A stretch of 50,751 bases of DNA from Natrinema thermotolerans DSM 11552 (GTDB lineage: Archaea; Halobacteriota; Halobacteria; Halobacteriales; Natrialbaceae): the NCBI GenBank assembly GCA_000337115.1, contig AOIR01000046.1:2331-53081 (forward strand), in the 5' to 3' direction. The notes beneath the pieces are model-generated. The model was not told the DNA's origin, did no database searches, and saw only the letters and a list, made by a program, of their open reading frames with translations. This document shows positions 9,140-18,842 of this stretch, one piece after another. Position 1 is the stretch's first letter. The number at the start of each line of letters is the position of its first letter. The translations under genes were made by a program, and so were the position numbers.

Positions 9140-9199
9140 TGGTTGATGTAGTTGTGGTTACGGCTGTAGCGTTATTACGGTTGTTCTAGTCGAATCCGG

Positions 9200-10111
9200 T
9201 TACGCGGTGCCGTAGACGTCTTCGCGGACCCAGTCGTACCCCTTGTCCTCGAGCTTCTCGGCGAGTTCGGGACCGCCGCTCTTGGCGATCTGGCCGTCGA
9301 GCATCACGTGGACGTGATCGGGCTCGACGTAATCGAGGATGCGCTGGTAGTGGGTGATCTGCAGGATGCCGGTGCCCTGCTCGTCGCGCAGGGCGTTGAT
9401 GCCCTCCGAGACGTCCTGCAGGCGGTCGATGTCGAGCCCGGAGTCGATCTCGTCCAGCACGGCGACCGAGGGCTCGAGGATGGCGGCCTGCAGCACTTCG
9501 TTTTGCTTCTTCTCGCCGCCGGAGAAGCCGGCGTTGAGATAGCGCTGGGCGAACTTCTCGTCCATCTCCAGCTGCTCCATCTTCTCCTGGAGGATGCCCT
9601 GGAACTCGGCGACGCCGACCTCGCCCTCGTCCGCGGGGCCTTCCATCGGCGAGTTCTCGAAGCCTTCGTCGTCCTCTTCCGCTTCGTCCTCGTCGTCCTC
9701 GTCCTCGAAGAGTTCCTCGCGCTCTTCGATCTTGGCGTTCAGCGCCGTGCGGAGGAAGTTCGTCATCGTGACGCCCTCGATCTCGGCGGGGTACTGGAAG
9801 CCGAGGAAGATACCGAGCGCGGCACGTTCGTTGGGTTCGAGATCGAGCAGGTTCCAGGTGCGCTGGTCCTCGTCGATCTCGATGTCCTCGCCGAACTCGT
9901 CGTCCTCGAGGTGGAGGAGAACCTCGCCCTCGGTGACCTCGTAGGCGGGATGGCCGGCGATGACCTTCGCGGTCGTCGACTTCCCGGAGCCGTTCGGGCC
10001 CATCAGGGCGTGGATCTCGCCCGACTGGACCTCGAGGTCGACCCCCTCGAGAATCTGCTCGTCGCCCTCCGCCACTTCCGCGTGCAGGTTGGATAGTTCG
10101 AGACGTGCCAT
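9200..10111 (-). CDS. sufC: Fe-S assembly ATPase SufC, with acidic insertion
   Basis: A 303-residue ABC-type ATPase that drives the SufBCD complex. The Walker A is GPNGSGKST, the signature SGGEKKQ, and the Walker B region VAVLDEIDSGLD. Bacterial SufC is about 250 residues. The extra length here is an insertion of about 35-40 residues (about 150-190), mostly Glu/Asp, between the Q-loop region and the signature. It is the first gene of the operon, and a perfect palindrome sits just downstream of its likely TATA box. Confidence 0.97.
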   Translation of the reverse strand: MARLELSNLHAEVAEGDEQILEGVDLEVQSGEIHALMGPNGSGKSTTAKVIAGHPAYEVTEGEVLLHLEDDEFGEDIEIDEDQRTWNLLDLEPNERAALGIFLGFQYPAEIEGVTMTNFLRTALNAKIEEREELFEDEDDEDEAEEDDEGFENSPMEGPADEGEVGVAEFQGILQEKMEQLEMDEKFAQRYLNAGFSGGEKKQNEVLQAAILEPSVAVLDEIDSGLDIDRLQDVSEGINALRDEQGTGILQITHYQRILDYVEPDHVHVMLDGQIAKSGGPELAEKLEDKGYDWVREDVYGTA

Positions 10112-10158
10112 AGTACTCTGTCACTCGAACGGTGGGCCGTATGACTGATAACGGTTTC

Positions 10159-10174
10159 GTATCCAATTGGATAC
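10159..10174. promoter_or_regulatory. Perfect 16-bp palindrome in the sufC promoter
   Basis: GTATCCAATTGGATAC is a perfect palindrome lying 48-63 nt before the sufC ATG. On the sufC strand, a TATA-like CTTATTTTG (10188-10196) precedes it by about 15-20 nt, so the palindrome covers the expected transcription start. That is a typical position for an archaeal repressor. The regulator is unknown; the DtxR-type protein at 5218-5652 is a nearby candidate. The remainder of the 272-nt gap to polB shows nothing further. Confidence 0.6.
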
Positions 10175-10383
10175 AGTCTCGCATTAGCAAAATAAGTTTC
10201 CCATTCGAAAACCAGCCTTTGGGTAGATGGAGAAATACCGCCATATAGACCCCTGTTCACCGGTGGGATCGGCAGGGCCACAGGAACGGATTACGGGGCT
10301 GTTCGAACCCCGAAGACGGCGGAAAAACTCGTCGGAACGGCTGCGATAAGAAGCGACGACCGGGACCGAGGCGTCCCGGCGCG

Positions 10384-13113
10384 CTACATAAAGGAGTCGA
10401 GACCTTTCTGTTCCTGGCCGTTTTTCACTTCGTCCCACGAGATGTCCAGTGCTTCGAGGATGCGCTCGATCGGCCCCTGCAGGGTCTTCTCGAGCATCTT
10501 CTCGTAGTCGACCGCGAACGCCTCGGGGATCTGGTCCTCGTACTCGAAACAGATCACGTCGGGATCGCGCTTGAACGCACCGTAGAGCGGGTCAGTCCGG
10601 GCGTCGAACCCTTCCTCCGCCTCGAGTCGCTCGAAGAACGAGGGATCGACCCGCTCGAGATAGAGCCGCTTGGGCTTGCTGCCCCGCTGGAAGTTGGTGC
10701 CGAGCAGCAGGTTGGCATACTTCGCGCCGCGGACCTGTGCCGTGTCGGTGTCGTAGTTGTCGAGTCGCTTGCCGATCCCGCCGGGGATGGCGATCTCCTC
10801 GAGGGCGATCTCGCCCGCCAGCACGTCCTCGATGACGCCGTTGACGTACTCCTTGGCCCCTTCGATATCGCCCTCCCGGACGATCATCTCGATGACGCGG
10901 TGCTGGACCTCCTTGGTGATCGGCGCGATATCGGAGCGCTGGTACTCGAAGCCGACGATGTCGACGTCGTTGACGTCTTTGCCTTCCTTCCAGGTGATGT
11001 GGCCCGCGTAGCGTTTCTTTTTGCCCGCCTGGAAGAACCGCCGGTAGAGTTTTTCGAACTCGATCTGGAAGCGGTGTTCCTCGGCGTTTAGATCCTTCTG
11101 CGCGAAGTCGTCGTAGCGACCGTTGATGTACTCCTCGATCTCGAAGGACTGCTCGAGCGCGTCGTCCTTGGGTACGTCGGGGCCTAACTCGAGCATGACT
11201 GAGTCAGTATCCCCATACGTAACTTGATAATTGAGTTCGTTTGCGGCTGTATCCGTGAACTCGATCACTTCGCGGCCAGTAGCCGTGATTGCGGATGCCG
11301 CCTCTTTATCGTATAGACGGAATTGTTCCCACCCCGACACTCCGTAAAGCGAGTTCATGATAACCTTTACCGCGCCCTGCTGACGGTCGTACTGTTCGTA
11401 CTCGGGCGAGCCGGGTTCGTGCTGGTCTCGCAGTTCCTTTTTCTCCTCGCGCTCGGCGAGCAGTTCCGTGATCATCTCACGGTTGACGCCGTCGGGTTCC
11501 TTCCGGAAGTGGGTCCCCGTCGGCGCAACGTAGGTCTCCCCATCGTACTCGTCGGGGTCGACTTTCGTCTCCGGGGAGGCGTTGATCGTCGTCATACACA
11601 TCGGGTACAGCGACTTCAGGTCCAGTACGGTGACGTTCTCCTTGACGCCCGTGATGGGCTCGAACACCGCGCCACCCTCGTATTCCTCGCCGGCCTCCTG
11701 TTGCCCCTTCGAGGGCAGCGCGAAGCGGCCGTGGGCCTCGTGGAGGACGTACATGTCGACCGCATCGCCCGGCGTCGGCGCGTCCTCGAGTTTGCAGCCG
11801 ACGAACGCCCGCACTTCGTCCCAGAAGGGGATGATCTCCTGCTGTCGGTCGAGTTCGACACAGAGTTCGACGTCCCGGAGGTTGTACGCGAGCAGTTGGG
11901 TCGGGTCCTCCTCCCAGAGGTCGCCGATGTCGCCGGCGTAACGCTCCTTGCCGACGCCGAGTTCCGCCTCGCCGACTGCATCGAGCCGGTACGAATCCAG
12001 CTCGGAGAAGACCATCCGCTGATAGCCATAGAGCAGGTCGAAGACGACGCGACCCTTGATGTCCGGGCCGCCCCAGTTGCTGCGCCAGACCTCGTCGACG
12101 CGTGAGAGCCGATCGATCGAGAGGTCGTACTCGTGGTGGGACCCGGCGAGTTCCTCGAGTCGGTCGAGGAAATAGGGCGCGTCGAAGTCCTCGAAGTTCC
12201 AGCCGGTCAGTACATCGGGGTCGGTCTCGTCGACGTACTCGATGAAGGCCTCGAGCATGGCCTCCTCTTCTTCGAAACTGCGGACCTCGTGGTCGATCTC
12301 GCCCTCGATCGGGTCGTAGTCGTCGATCTCGGCCGGAATCTCGCCGTCGCCGATCGGGGCCTCGTAGAGCCACATCACGTACTCGTCGCGGTAGGAGTCG
12401 TGGCTGGTGAGACAGACGATCGGCTCCTCGCCGTCCTCGGGAAAGCCCGACCGATCGTCGACCTCGATGTCGAAGGTGTTGATGCGGGGGTCGGCGTCGA
12501 CGTCGACCGGTTCGACCTCGTCGTGGGGGACGACCAGCGAGTCGTCCTCGGCCCGTCGTTCGGGCACCCGCATTCCGCTGCGGATGTCCTTGTCGATCAG
12601 AAAGCGGTTCGGGAACAGGATGTCGGCTTCGTAGTGTTCGAAGTCGTCGCGGACCTGCCCGACGTCGCGGGGGGTCTGGCCGAAGATTTTGGTGAGTCTC
12701 TCCCCCCGGATGCTCTCGTAGGGGTCGCCATCGTGGTCGTACTCCCTGCTGCCGGTCAGTCGGTCGTATTCCTCCGCCGGCGGTCGCTCGAGGCTCTCCG
12801 TCGGCGCGTAGAAGTAGGGTTTGAAACCGACGATCTGGACGTGTTCGAGTTCCTCATCGGGGGTACGCCCGAACACGTGCATGATGGGTCGTTCCTCGTC
12901 GCCGTAGCCGACGATGGTGTAGTCGACCTGCATCACGGCGAGTTCGAGGTCGCCCTCGGATTCGGGGAGGGTTTCCTCAACGACGTCGATCACCTCCGCG
13001 GCGTCGCTACCGCCGTTGCCGGCGACGGCGACGGCCTCTTCCTCCGGCCGGTCGTCGGCTGCCTCGGAGTCGCCGCCGAACTCCGTGAGTCCGGTCTGGC
13101 CCGCCTCAGTCAT
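10384..13113 (-). CDS. polB: Family B DNA polymerase (replicative PolB)
   Basis: A 909-residue replicative polymerase with 3'-5' proofreading. Exo I is FDIEVDD (about residue 213), motif A is DLKSLYP (about 497), motif B is KVIMNSLYG (about 583) and motif C is YGDTDS (about 632). The C-terminal QKGLDSFM resembles a PCNA-binding PIP box. The first 80 residues are an acidic extension common in haloarchaea. The start MTEAG was preferred to an upstream ATG that would add a basic, non-conserved 30 residues. No intein is present, but codon use between motifs B and C is abnormally A+T-rich. Confidence 0.97.
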   Translation of the reverse strand: MTEAGQTGLTEFGGDSEAADDRPEEEAVAVAGNGGSDAAEVIDVVEETLPESEGDLELAVMQVDYTIVGYGDEERPIMHVFGRTPDEELEHVQIVGFKPYFYAPTESLERPPAEEYDRLTGSREYDHDGDPYESIRGERLTKIFGQTPRDVGQVRDDFEHYEADILFPNRFLIDKDIRSGMRVPERRAEDDSLVVPHDEVEPVDVDADPRINTFDIEVDDRSGFPEDGEEPIVCLTSHDSYRDEYVMWLYEAPIGDGEIPAEIDDYDPIEGEIDHEVRSFEEEEAMLEAFIEYVDETDPDVLTGWNFEDFDAPYFLDRLEELAGSHHEYDLSIDRLSRVDEVWRSNWGGPDIKGRVVFDLLYGYQRMVFSELDSYRLDAVGEAELGVGKERYAGDIGDLWEEDPTQLLAYNLRDVELCVELDRQQEIIPFWDEVRAFVGCKLEDAPTPGDAVDMYVLHEAHGRFALPSKGQQEAGEEYEGGAVFEPITGVKENVTVLDLKSLYPMCMTTINASPETKVDPDEYDGETYVAPTGTHFRKEPDGVNREMITELLAEREEKKELRDQHEPGSPEYEQYDRQQGAVKVIMNSLYGVSGWEQFRLYDKEAASAITATGREVIEFTDTAANELNYQVTYGDTDSVMLELGPDVPKDDALEQSFEIEEYINGRYDDFAQKDLNAEEHRFQIEFEKLYRRFFQAGKKKRYAGHITWKEGKDVNDVDIVGFEYQRSDIAPITKEVQHRVIEMIVREGDIEGAKEYVNGVIEDVLAGEIALEEIAIPGGIGKRLDNYDTDTAQVRGAKYANLLLGTNFQRGSKPKRLYLERVDPSFFERLEAEEGFDARTDPLYGAFKRDPDVICFEYEDQIPEAFAVDYEKMLEKTLQGPIERILEALDISWDEVKNGQEQKGLDSFM

Positions 13114-13283
13114 GGTACTCCGGTTGGCAGTCGCCGGATAAAAACCCCTGCAATCCCCGCCCGCGAGGGGCTCGCGGCGGGTCGTTCGGAAGCGGTCAGC
13201 CATTGCGGACAGTCACGCGTAGGGCACGGTCTCGTCGGACCAGCGAGACGGCGTTCGGGGGAACACTTGCGGGGGCAACAAGA

Positions 13284-13290
13284 CATATAA
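13284..13290 (+). promoter_or_regulatory. TATA box of the short rightward gene
   Basis: CATATAA lies about 27 nt before the GTG at 13317, giving a nearly leaderless transcript. The polB promoter, read leftward, probably uses the TTTTTATCC at about 13135-13143. Confidence 0.5.
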
Positions 13291-13316
13291 CGTGGTAACA
13301 CTTAGCATGGGATCAG

Positions 13317-13502
13317 GTGATCGATGTGTCCACCTACCTAAACGACGACGCGACGGACCGGCGCGAACCGAGTAGCCAGCCGGCGGGGACTGCGACCATC
13401 GAGTCCTACGAGACCGAGGACGGCGTCGTCTTCTATGACGCCGAGAACCCGCTCGCCTGGGTGGAAACCTCCCGGACGCTCACCCTCGAGGAACTGGCCT
13501 AA
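13317..13502 (+). CDS. Small conserved haloarchaeal protein of unknown function
   Basis: A 61-residue protein with a disordered N-terminus and a compact segment, TIESYETEDGVVFYDAENPLAWVET, of a kind seen in many short haloarchaeal proteins. No catalytic motif is visible. The GTG start fits the TATA box about 27 nt upstream; a second GTG nine nt later is a possible alternative. It is first in a rightward run of three genes ahead of rad50. Confidence 0.65.
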   Translation: MIDVSTYLNDDATDRREPSSQPAGTATIESYETEDGVVFYDAENPLAWVETSRTLTLEELA

Positions 13503-13551
13503 GCCGTCCGCGAAGCGAACGCTTTTCCTTCCACTGCCCGACGATCCGCCT

Positions 13552-14106
13552 GTGGTCTTCGACCGGACCGAGAACGAGCCCGACGAGTGGGACCCCGAAG
13601 AGGAGTACTACGACCCCGACAGCGACGGGTTGACCATCCCACAGGTGTCGGGAGACGACGGTCCGGACGATCTCGATGACCTCTCGAGCGCGATCGACCC
13701 CCCCGAAGTGGAGATGGGGGAAACGGACGCATCCGCGGACCTCCTCCAGACCTTCTGGGCGCTCGTGTTGGTCATCAACGCCGCGGTACTGGCCGTCTCG
13801 CTCGGTCTCTTGTTCCTGCTGTTCGAGGGGGTCTCGACCCGCGCGGGCGCACTTGTGGTCGCCGGCCTCGTCCTGCTGGGGTTCGCCGTTCGACGATACA
13901 GACGGTTCCGAGCCGACGATTCCGGCGATCTCGACGACGGTTCCGACGCCGAAACGTCACCGGAATCCGACGGCGGGGGTTCCGACGCCGGGACGGCGTC
14001 CGACGACGAGGACTCCGAGGCGACGACCCGGTCCGACGATGCGGCCGAAACTACTTCAGGGTCGGTGACCCAACGCCAGTCACCGAACGGAAACGACCGC
14101 TCATGA
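13552..14106 (+). CDS. Acidic protein with two transmembrane helices
   Basis: A 184-residue protein. The acidic N-terminal cytosolic part (VFDRTENEPDEWDPEEEYYD...) is followed by two hydrophobic helices (FWALVLVINAAVLAVSLGLL and AGALVVAGLVLLGFAV) separated by a short turn, then a Ser/Asp-rich disordered tail. The GTG start is inferred because no ATG precedes the conserved-looking acidic segment. It overlaps the next gene by 4 nt (ATGA), implying translational coupling. The family is not recognised beyond being haloarchaeal. Confidence 0.65.
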   Translation: MVFDRTENEPDEWDPEEEYYDPDSDGLTIPQVSGDDGPDDLDDLSSAIDPPEVEMGETDASADLLQTFWALVLVINAAVLAVSLGLLFLLFEGVSTRAGALVVAGLVLLGFAVRRYRRFRADDSGDLDDGSDAETSPESDGGGSDAGTASDDEDSEATTRSDDAAETTSGSVTQRQSPNGNDRS

Positions 14107-14561
14107 ACACAGTCGAGGACGACACCGGAAAGCGGTACCTGCTTCGCAAACGCTCCGAGGACGCGAGTCTGGTCCGCGATCCCGAAACCGGCAACGAGTG
14201 TTACATCCGAAACGACCGCCTCGAGGCCGTCGACCAAACGGCCCTCGAGACGGCGGCGCAAAGCGTCCCAGACCCGGTTCTCACCTTCCTGACGAACGTT
14301 CACGACGCGGAGACGCTTGGCCTCCTCATCGAACTCGCAGAGCGGGGGCCGCTCGGGGTCCGGACCCTGCTCGACGCCTACGACTTCTGCGAGAGCGACC
14401 TGCACGGCCGCCTGACGGTCCTCTCGGCCGCCGGCCTGCTCGAGGAGGCCGAGATCGCGGGGGAACGGGGGTATCGGGTGACCACGGACTGCGAGACGGC
14501 GCTCGAGGCGATCCGACCGGCTGTCGACTCGACGGCCGAGTCGGACGGTGACACCGCCTGA
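14103..14561 (+). CDS. Winged-helix-like conserved haloarchaeal protein
   Basis: A 152-residue soluble protein. The N-terminal RYLLRKRSEDASLVRDPETGN resembles a small beta domain. The rest is helical and ends in a helix-turn-helix-like region (GPLGVRTLLDAYDFCESDLH followed by LTVLSAAGLLEEAEI and a beta wing), suggesting DNA binding. It is coupled by a 4-nt overlap to the preceding membrane-protein gene and converges on rad50 with only 18 nt between stop codons. The target is unknown. Confidence 0.65.
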   Translation: MNTVEDDTGKRYLLRKRSEDASLVRDPETGNECYIRNDRLEAVDQTALETAAQSVPDPVLTFLTNVHDAETLGLLIELAERGPLGVRTLLDAYDFCESDLHGRLTVLSAAGLLEEAEIAGERGYRVTTDCETALEAIRPAVDSTAESDGDTA

Positions 14562-14579
14562 GCCGCAGGCCCCGTTTCC

Positions 14580-17267
14580 TCAGTCCGACGCGAGCAGTTC
14601 CGACTCGGGCGGCTCGCCACGCTCGAGTCGCGAGCGGTTCGAGGTGGCGTCTTTCTCGACGCGGACGAGCGAGTCGGCCGCGCCGACGAGTTCCTCGTCG
14701 TGGCTGACGACGACGATCTGTTCGACGCCGAAGTCGTTGCGCATCGACTCGATCAGCGAGACCAGTTGCGTCACGTGGCCCGAATCGAGGAAGACCGTCG
14801 GCTCGTCTAAGATCAGCGGCGGCATCGGTGCCGATCCCTCGACGCCCTCCGCGAGCAGCCGATAGATCGCACACCGCAAGCTGAGGTTGAACAGCGCCCG
14901 CTCGCCGCCCGAGAGCTGTTCGGGCTCTAAGGCCTCGCCGTCCTTCTGATAGACCGTCAGTCGGTAGTCGCCGTCCAGATCGATCGCCGCGTAGGAGTCG
15001 TTCTGGTAGACCAGCTCGAACGTCTCGTTGAGCAACCGCTCTAACGTCTCGACGTTGCGCTGGCGAAGTTCCGCCCGCAACTCGCCGTAAGTGGTCTGGA
15101 GCGTCTCGGCCTCCTCGTACAGCGACTCGAGGCGTTCACACCGTTCTTCGACGGTTTCGAGTTCCTCGCGTCGCTCCTCGAGTTCCGCGAGTTCGTTCTC
15201 GGCGGCACCGATCGCGTTCTGAATCTCGTCGCGCTGGGCCTCGAGTTCGTCGAGTTTCCCGTCGACCTTGTCGATGTACTGCTCGGCGTTGGCTTTGTCC
15301 TCGCGGGCGGTCTCGACGCGGTCCTCGTCGAACTCCGACTCGAGGTCGCGCTTGCGGTCGCGCTTTGCCGAGAGCGTCTCGCGGCGCTCGTCGTTCATCG
15401 TCTCCCAGTCGGCTCGCCGCTCGCGCAAGTTCTCGATCTCCGTCTCGAGAGCGGCCTGCTCGTCGGTGATCTCCGAGATACGCTCGAGCGTCTCGAGGGT
15501 CTCTTTGATCTCCCCCCGCTCGGTGTTGATCTCGCCGAGTTCCGCCCGGGCATCGGCGACCTCGTCCTCGCGGTCCGTGGCTGCCGCCCGTTTCTCCTCG
15601 GCCTCGGCCTCGTACTCCTCGGCGTCGTCACGGAGCCGATCGTGCTGCTCGCGCCGGTCCGCGAGGCTCTCGCGTTTTTCCGCGAGCAGTTGTTCGATGT
15701 TGTCCCGGTTTTCCTCGAGTCGGTCGACCCGCCGCTCGGCGTCTCGCAGTTCCTCGGCGCGGTCGACCCGCTCGTCAATCTCGTCGCGCTCGGTCTCGAG
15801 AGCCGCCCGCTCGGCTTCGAGGTCGGCGAGTTCCTCCCGGCGATCGCCAAGGACATCCACGTGCGGTGAGTCCTCGACCGGCTGGCCGCACTCGGGACAC
15901 TTCCCTTCCTCGAGCAGTCGTTCGCCGTCCTCGATCGCGTTCTCGGCAGTCCTGATATCGGCGGTGACGTCGTTGATTCGCGAGACCAGTTCGTCGCGCT
16001 CGGTCTCGAGGTCCTCGAGGTACGATTCGGCCGCGCCGAACTCGACCGGCGCGTCGTCGAACGTCGCCTGCGCGGATGCGATCTCGTCGTCGAGGTCGTC
16101 GAGTTTCGCCTCGCGCTCCGCGATAGCTTCCTCGTCGGCCTCGATCTGTGCCTCGAGGTCGTCGGCCTCCTTCCGGGCCGCTTCGGCGTTTTCCTCGAGG
16201 TCGTCGGCCTCCTCACGGAGCCGCTCGACCTCGTTGTTCCCCTCCGTGATCGTCACGCGAACGTCCTCGAGTTCGTCCCGGAGTTCCTCGTCGCGGTCCT
16301 CGAGGTCGTCGATGTGGTCCTGAACCACTTTTTCGTCGGGTTCGTCGACCTCGAGATCGACGGCCGCAACGAGGTCGGCACGCTCGTCTGCGAGTTCTTC
16401 GCGTCGGTCTCGGATCTCGCTGATCTCGTCGCCGGCCTCGTCGCGCTTGCGCTCGGTGTCGCTGATCTTCGAGCGCAACTCCTCGATCTCCTCGTCGAGC
16501 GTTGCGATCTCCTCGCGGGTCTCCTCGTGCCGTTCGAGGACGTCCACGGCGGCTTCCAGGGTTTCCTGGGCCTGCTCGCGCTGTGTCTCGTAGTGATCGA
16601 TCTCCTCCACGACGTCGTTCCGGCGGGACTCGAGGCTGTTCAACCGCTCGTGGAGGTCCTTCTTTTCTTTCTCCTGAACCTTTCGTCGGACGTTTTCGAG
16701 GATCTCCCGCTGGCCATCAAGCACCGTTTTGACGCCGAGTCGGGCCTCGCTGGCCCGTTCGCGGTAGTCCTCGAGCGCGCCCAATTGAAGGAGATCGTCG
16801 ATCATGTCCTGTCGGTCGCTCGGCGAGGCGTGGATGAGCTTGTTGACCTCGCCCTGGCGGACGTACGCGCAGTTGACGAACGCCTCGGCGTCCATCCGCA
16901 GGAGTTCAGTTACTTTCCGGCGCACGTCGCGAGCGCCCTCGTAGGTCTCGGTAGGCGTCTCGAGGACGCACTTGGTCGTGGTCGCGCGGTCGCCGCGCAG
17001 TTTGAGCCGGCGTTCGACGTGATACTCGCGGTCGTCGTGGGTGAACCACAGTTCGACCTCGGCTTCTTCCTCGCCGGTCGTGATCACGTCGTCGAGGGTA
17101 CGGTCGTCGAGGGCCTTCGAGCCGTAGAGCGCGAAGAAGACCGCCTCGAGCAGCGTCGACTTCCCGCTGCCGTTGACGCCGTGGACGACGGTGACGCCGC
17201 GCTCGAGCGTCAGGTCGGCGTCGCCGTAACACTTGAAGTTCAGCAGGCGAACGCGGTCGACCCTCAC
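14580..17267 (-). CDS. rad50: DNA double-strand break repair ATPase Rad50
   Basis: An 895-residue SMC-like ATPase of the Mre11-Rad50 complex, which tethers and resects DNA ends. Walker A is GVNGSGKST (30-38). Long antiparallel coiled coils flank a zinc hook KCPECGQP near residue 456. The C-terminal ABC signature is [14 protein letters not shown] and Walker B is [13 protein letters not shown] (about 815). Length is typical. Its ATG overlaps the mre11 stop codon by 4 nt. Highly repetitive Glu/Arg coiled-coil codons create long antisense reading frames here that are not genes. Confidence 0.98.
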   Translation of the reverse strand: MRVDRVRLLNFKCYGDADLTLERGVTVVHGVNGSGKSTLLEAVFFALYGSKALDDRTLDDVITTGEEEAEVELWFTHDDREYHVERRLKLRGDRATTTKCVLETPTETYEGARDVRRKVTELLRMDAEAFVNCAYVRQGEVNKLIHASPSDRQDMIDDLLQLGALEDYRERASEARLGVKTVLDGQREILENVRRKVQEKEKKDLHERLNSLESRRNDVVEEIDHYETQREQAQETLEAAVDVLERHEETREEIATLDEEIEELRSKISDTERKRDEAGDEISEIRDRREELADERADLVAAVDLEVDEPDEKVVQDHIDDLEDRDEELRDELEDVRVTITEGNNEVERLREEADDLEENAEAARKEADDLEAQIEADEEAIAEREAKLDDLDDEIASAQATFDDAPVEFGAAESYLEDLETERDELVSRINDVTADIRTAENAIEDGERLLEEGKCPECGQPVEDSPHVDVLGDRREELADLEAERAALETERDEIDERVDRAEELRDAERRVDRLEENRDNIEQLLAEKRESLADRREQHDRLRDDAEEYEAEAEEKRAAATDREDEVADARAELGEINTERGEIKETLETLERISEITDEQAALETEIENLRERRADWETMNDERRETLSAKRDRKRDLESEFDEDRVETAREDKANAEQYIDKVDGKLDELEAQRDEIQNAIGAAENELAELEERREELETVEERCERLESLYEEAETLQTTYGELRAELRQRNVETLERLLNETFELVYQNDSYAAIDLDGDYRLTVYQKDGEALEPEQLSGGERALFNLSLRCAIYRLLAEGVEGSAPMPPLILDEPTVFLDSGHVTQLVSLIESMRNDFGVEQIVVVSHDEELVGAADSLVRVEKDATSNRSRLERGEPPESELLASD

Positions 17268-18625
17268 GCGAAATCACCCAGCGAGGCGGTGTCGGCGTCG
17301 TCGTCCGTTCGGGCGTCTCCCTCTCCGGACCCGTCGGCCGCGTCGGCGACTGCACCGTCCTCGTCGGTGGCCGCTCCACCGTCGCCGTCGGCGGCCGTCG
17401 GCTCCGTCTCACCGTCGGCTTCGCCACCGCTCGAGTCGGCTTCCGCCGTCTCGAGTTCGTCGGCGACCGTCGTCACGTCGTCGTCGGCCGGCTCCCGGTC
17501 AGGCGCGGGCTCGAGCGCCGATGCGTCGTCCTCGAGAAGGTCCCGGACCCGGCGTTCGACGCGCTCGCGGACGTTCGCGTCCGCCAGGTCGTCGGTCCGG
17601 ACGGTCTCGTCGATCTCGAGAGCGGCGTCGCTCAGCCCCAGTTCGCGGACCCGCTCGCGGACGGCGGCGTCGGGATCGGCGAAGCTCACCGAGACGTCCT
17701 CGTCCTCGTCGGGTAGCTCACGGCGGTCGTTGACTCGGGCGACTAAGGCCCCGCGGTCGATCGCGAGTTCCTCGATCGCGGCGGGAGTGATCGGTCGGCC
17801 TTCGCCCTCGACGGTGACGATAACGACCGCGTCCGCGAGGTCGTGCTGGCGGACCCGCTCCTGAACGCGGTCGACGCCCTCGCCTTCGGCCAGGTCCACG
17901 TCGACGAAGACGAACTCGCGGGTGTCGGTCAGCCCGCGGCGACTGATCGCGACCTCGTCGTCGAAATCCACGAGGTTGTAGCCCCGGTCCTCGCGCTCGC
18001 TGGCGCTTGCCCGCTCGGTCGATCCGCAGTAGGTGATCCACGTGTCGCGCACCTCGGCGGTATCCGGTTTGTGGTTGTCCCCCAACAGGACGGCGTCGAA
18101 ATCGACCGTCGATTCCGCGAGGACGGTGTCGGTGTCCCAGTCCGCGTGCGCGAACGGTTCGAAGAGACCGTGGCTCACGAGAGTGGCGTGGTCGGCCTCG
18201 GCGGGGACGGGATCGAACTCGTACTCGAGGTCCTCGCGCCGGGACCGGGGGACGAAGTCGAGGCCGTAGACGGCGACGTCGTCGACGACGACCGGTTCGG
18301 CACCGAGTCGCGTCGCGAGGCCGAGATCGGCGAAGAGATCGAGCCACTGAGCGTCGCGTTTCGACTCGTGGTTGCCGACGACGGCCAGAAAGGGAATCCC
18401 GGCTTCCGAGAGCGTCCGGAGGATATCGACGGTGCCCTGTAGATCGACGAGGCTCGGCCGGCGGTCGTGAAAGAGATCGCCGGCGTGGATCACCGCGTCG
18501 ACGTCATCGGCGACGGCGTCCTCGACGACCGAGCGGAAGGCCTCGAGGAAGTCCTGGCGTCGCTCGGGCGAGTTGTACTGCTGGTACCCGATGTGGGTAT
18601 CGCCCGTATGGATAACCCGCGTCAT
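17264..18625 (-). CDS. mre11: DNA double-strand break repair nuclease Mre11
   Basis: A 453-residue nuclease partner of Rad50. The calcineurin-like phosphoesterase motifs are in order: DTHIGYQQY (residues 8-16), HAGDLFHD (46-53), [15 protein letters not shown] and [10 protein letters not shown]. The capping domain follows. The last 120 residues are a haloarchaeal acidic Ala/Asp/Glu-rich tail of low complexity. The start codon follows a 217-nt gap from the divergent gene. It is coupled to rad50 by overlapping stop and start codons. Confidence 0.97.
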   Translation of the reverse strand: MTRVIHTGDTHIGYQQYNSPERRQDFLEAFRSVVEDAVADDVDAVIHAGDLFHDRRPSLVDLQGTVDILRTLSEAGIPFLAVVGNHESKRDAQWLDLFADLGLATRLGAEPVVVDDVAVYGLDFVPRSRREDLEYEFDPVPAEADHATLVSHGLFEPFAHADWDTDTVLAESTVDFDAVLLGDNHKPDTAEVRDTWITYCGSTERASASEREDRGYNLVDFDDEVAISRRGLTDTREFVFVDVDLAEGEGVDRVQERVRQHDLADAVVIVTVEGEGRPITPAAIEELAIDRGALVARVNDRRELPDEDEDVSVSFADPDAAVRERVRELGLSDAALEIDETVRTDDLADANVRERVERRVRDLLEDDASALEPAPDREPADDDVTTVADELETAEADSSGGEADGETEPTAADGDGGAATDEDGAVADAADGSGEGDARTDDDADTASLGDFA

Positions 18626-18813
18626 TGGCCAGTCGTTGGCGAGCCCGCCCTAAAGGGGTTCGGTGATCGAGGTGAAAGTAAACCGGACGGTCCGAACGGA
18701 GGCGTGACCCGACAGACCGAGGGAAGCGTCGGAGCGATCGAGTCGAGACAGGCCCGTCGGCGACGTGGCTACGTCCCGTTCCGCTCGAGGCGGACTTCCC
18801 TGTTGACGTAACT

Positions 18814-18830
18814 AACATATAAATAAAAAT
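18814..18830 (+). promoter_or_regulatory. A+T-rich TATA promoter
   Basis: The run AACATATAAATAAAAAT is centred about 22-25 nt before the GTG at 18843. It fits a strong, leaderless archaeal promoter and stands out from the GC-rich surroundings. Nothing else is recognised in the gap to mre11. Confidence 0.6.
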
Positions 18831-18842
18831 TAAAGTGGATGT

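Noticed and set aside
10384-13113. Possible intein inside polB
   Set aside because: Motifs A, B and C are contiguous and the length is that of an intein-free enzyme; only a codon-use footprint remains.
16314-17864. Long rightward open frame opposite rad50/mre11
   Set aside because: It is antisense to coiled-coil and phosphoesterase coding sequence with complete motifs.
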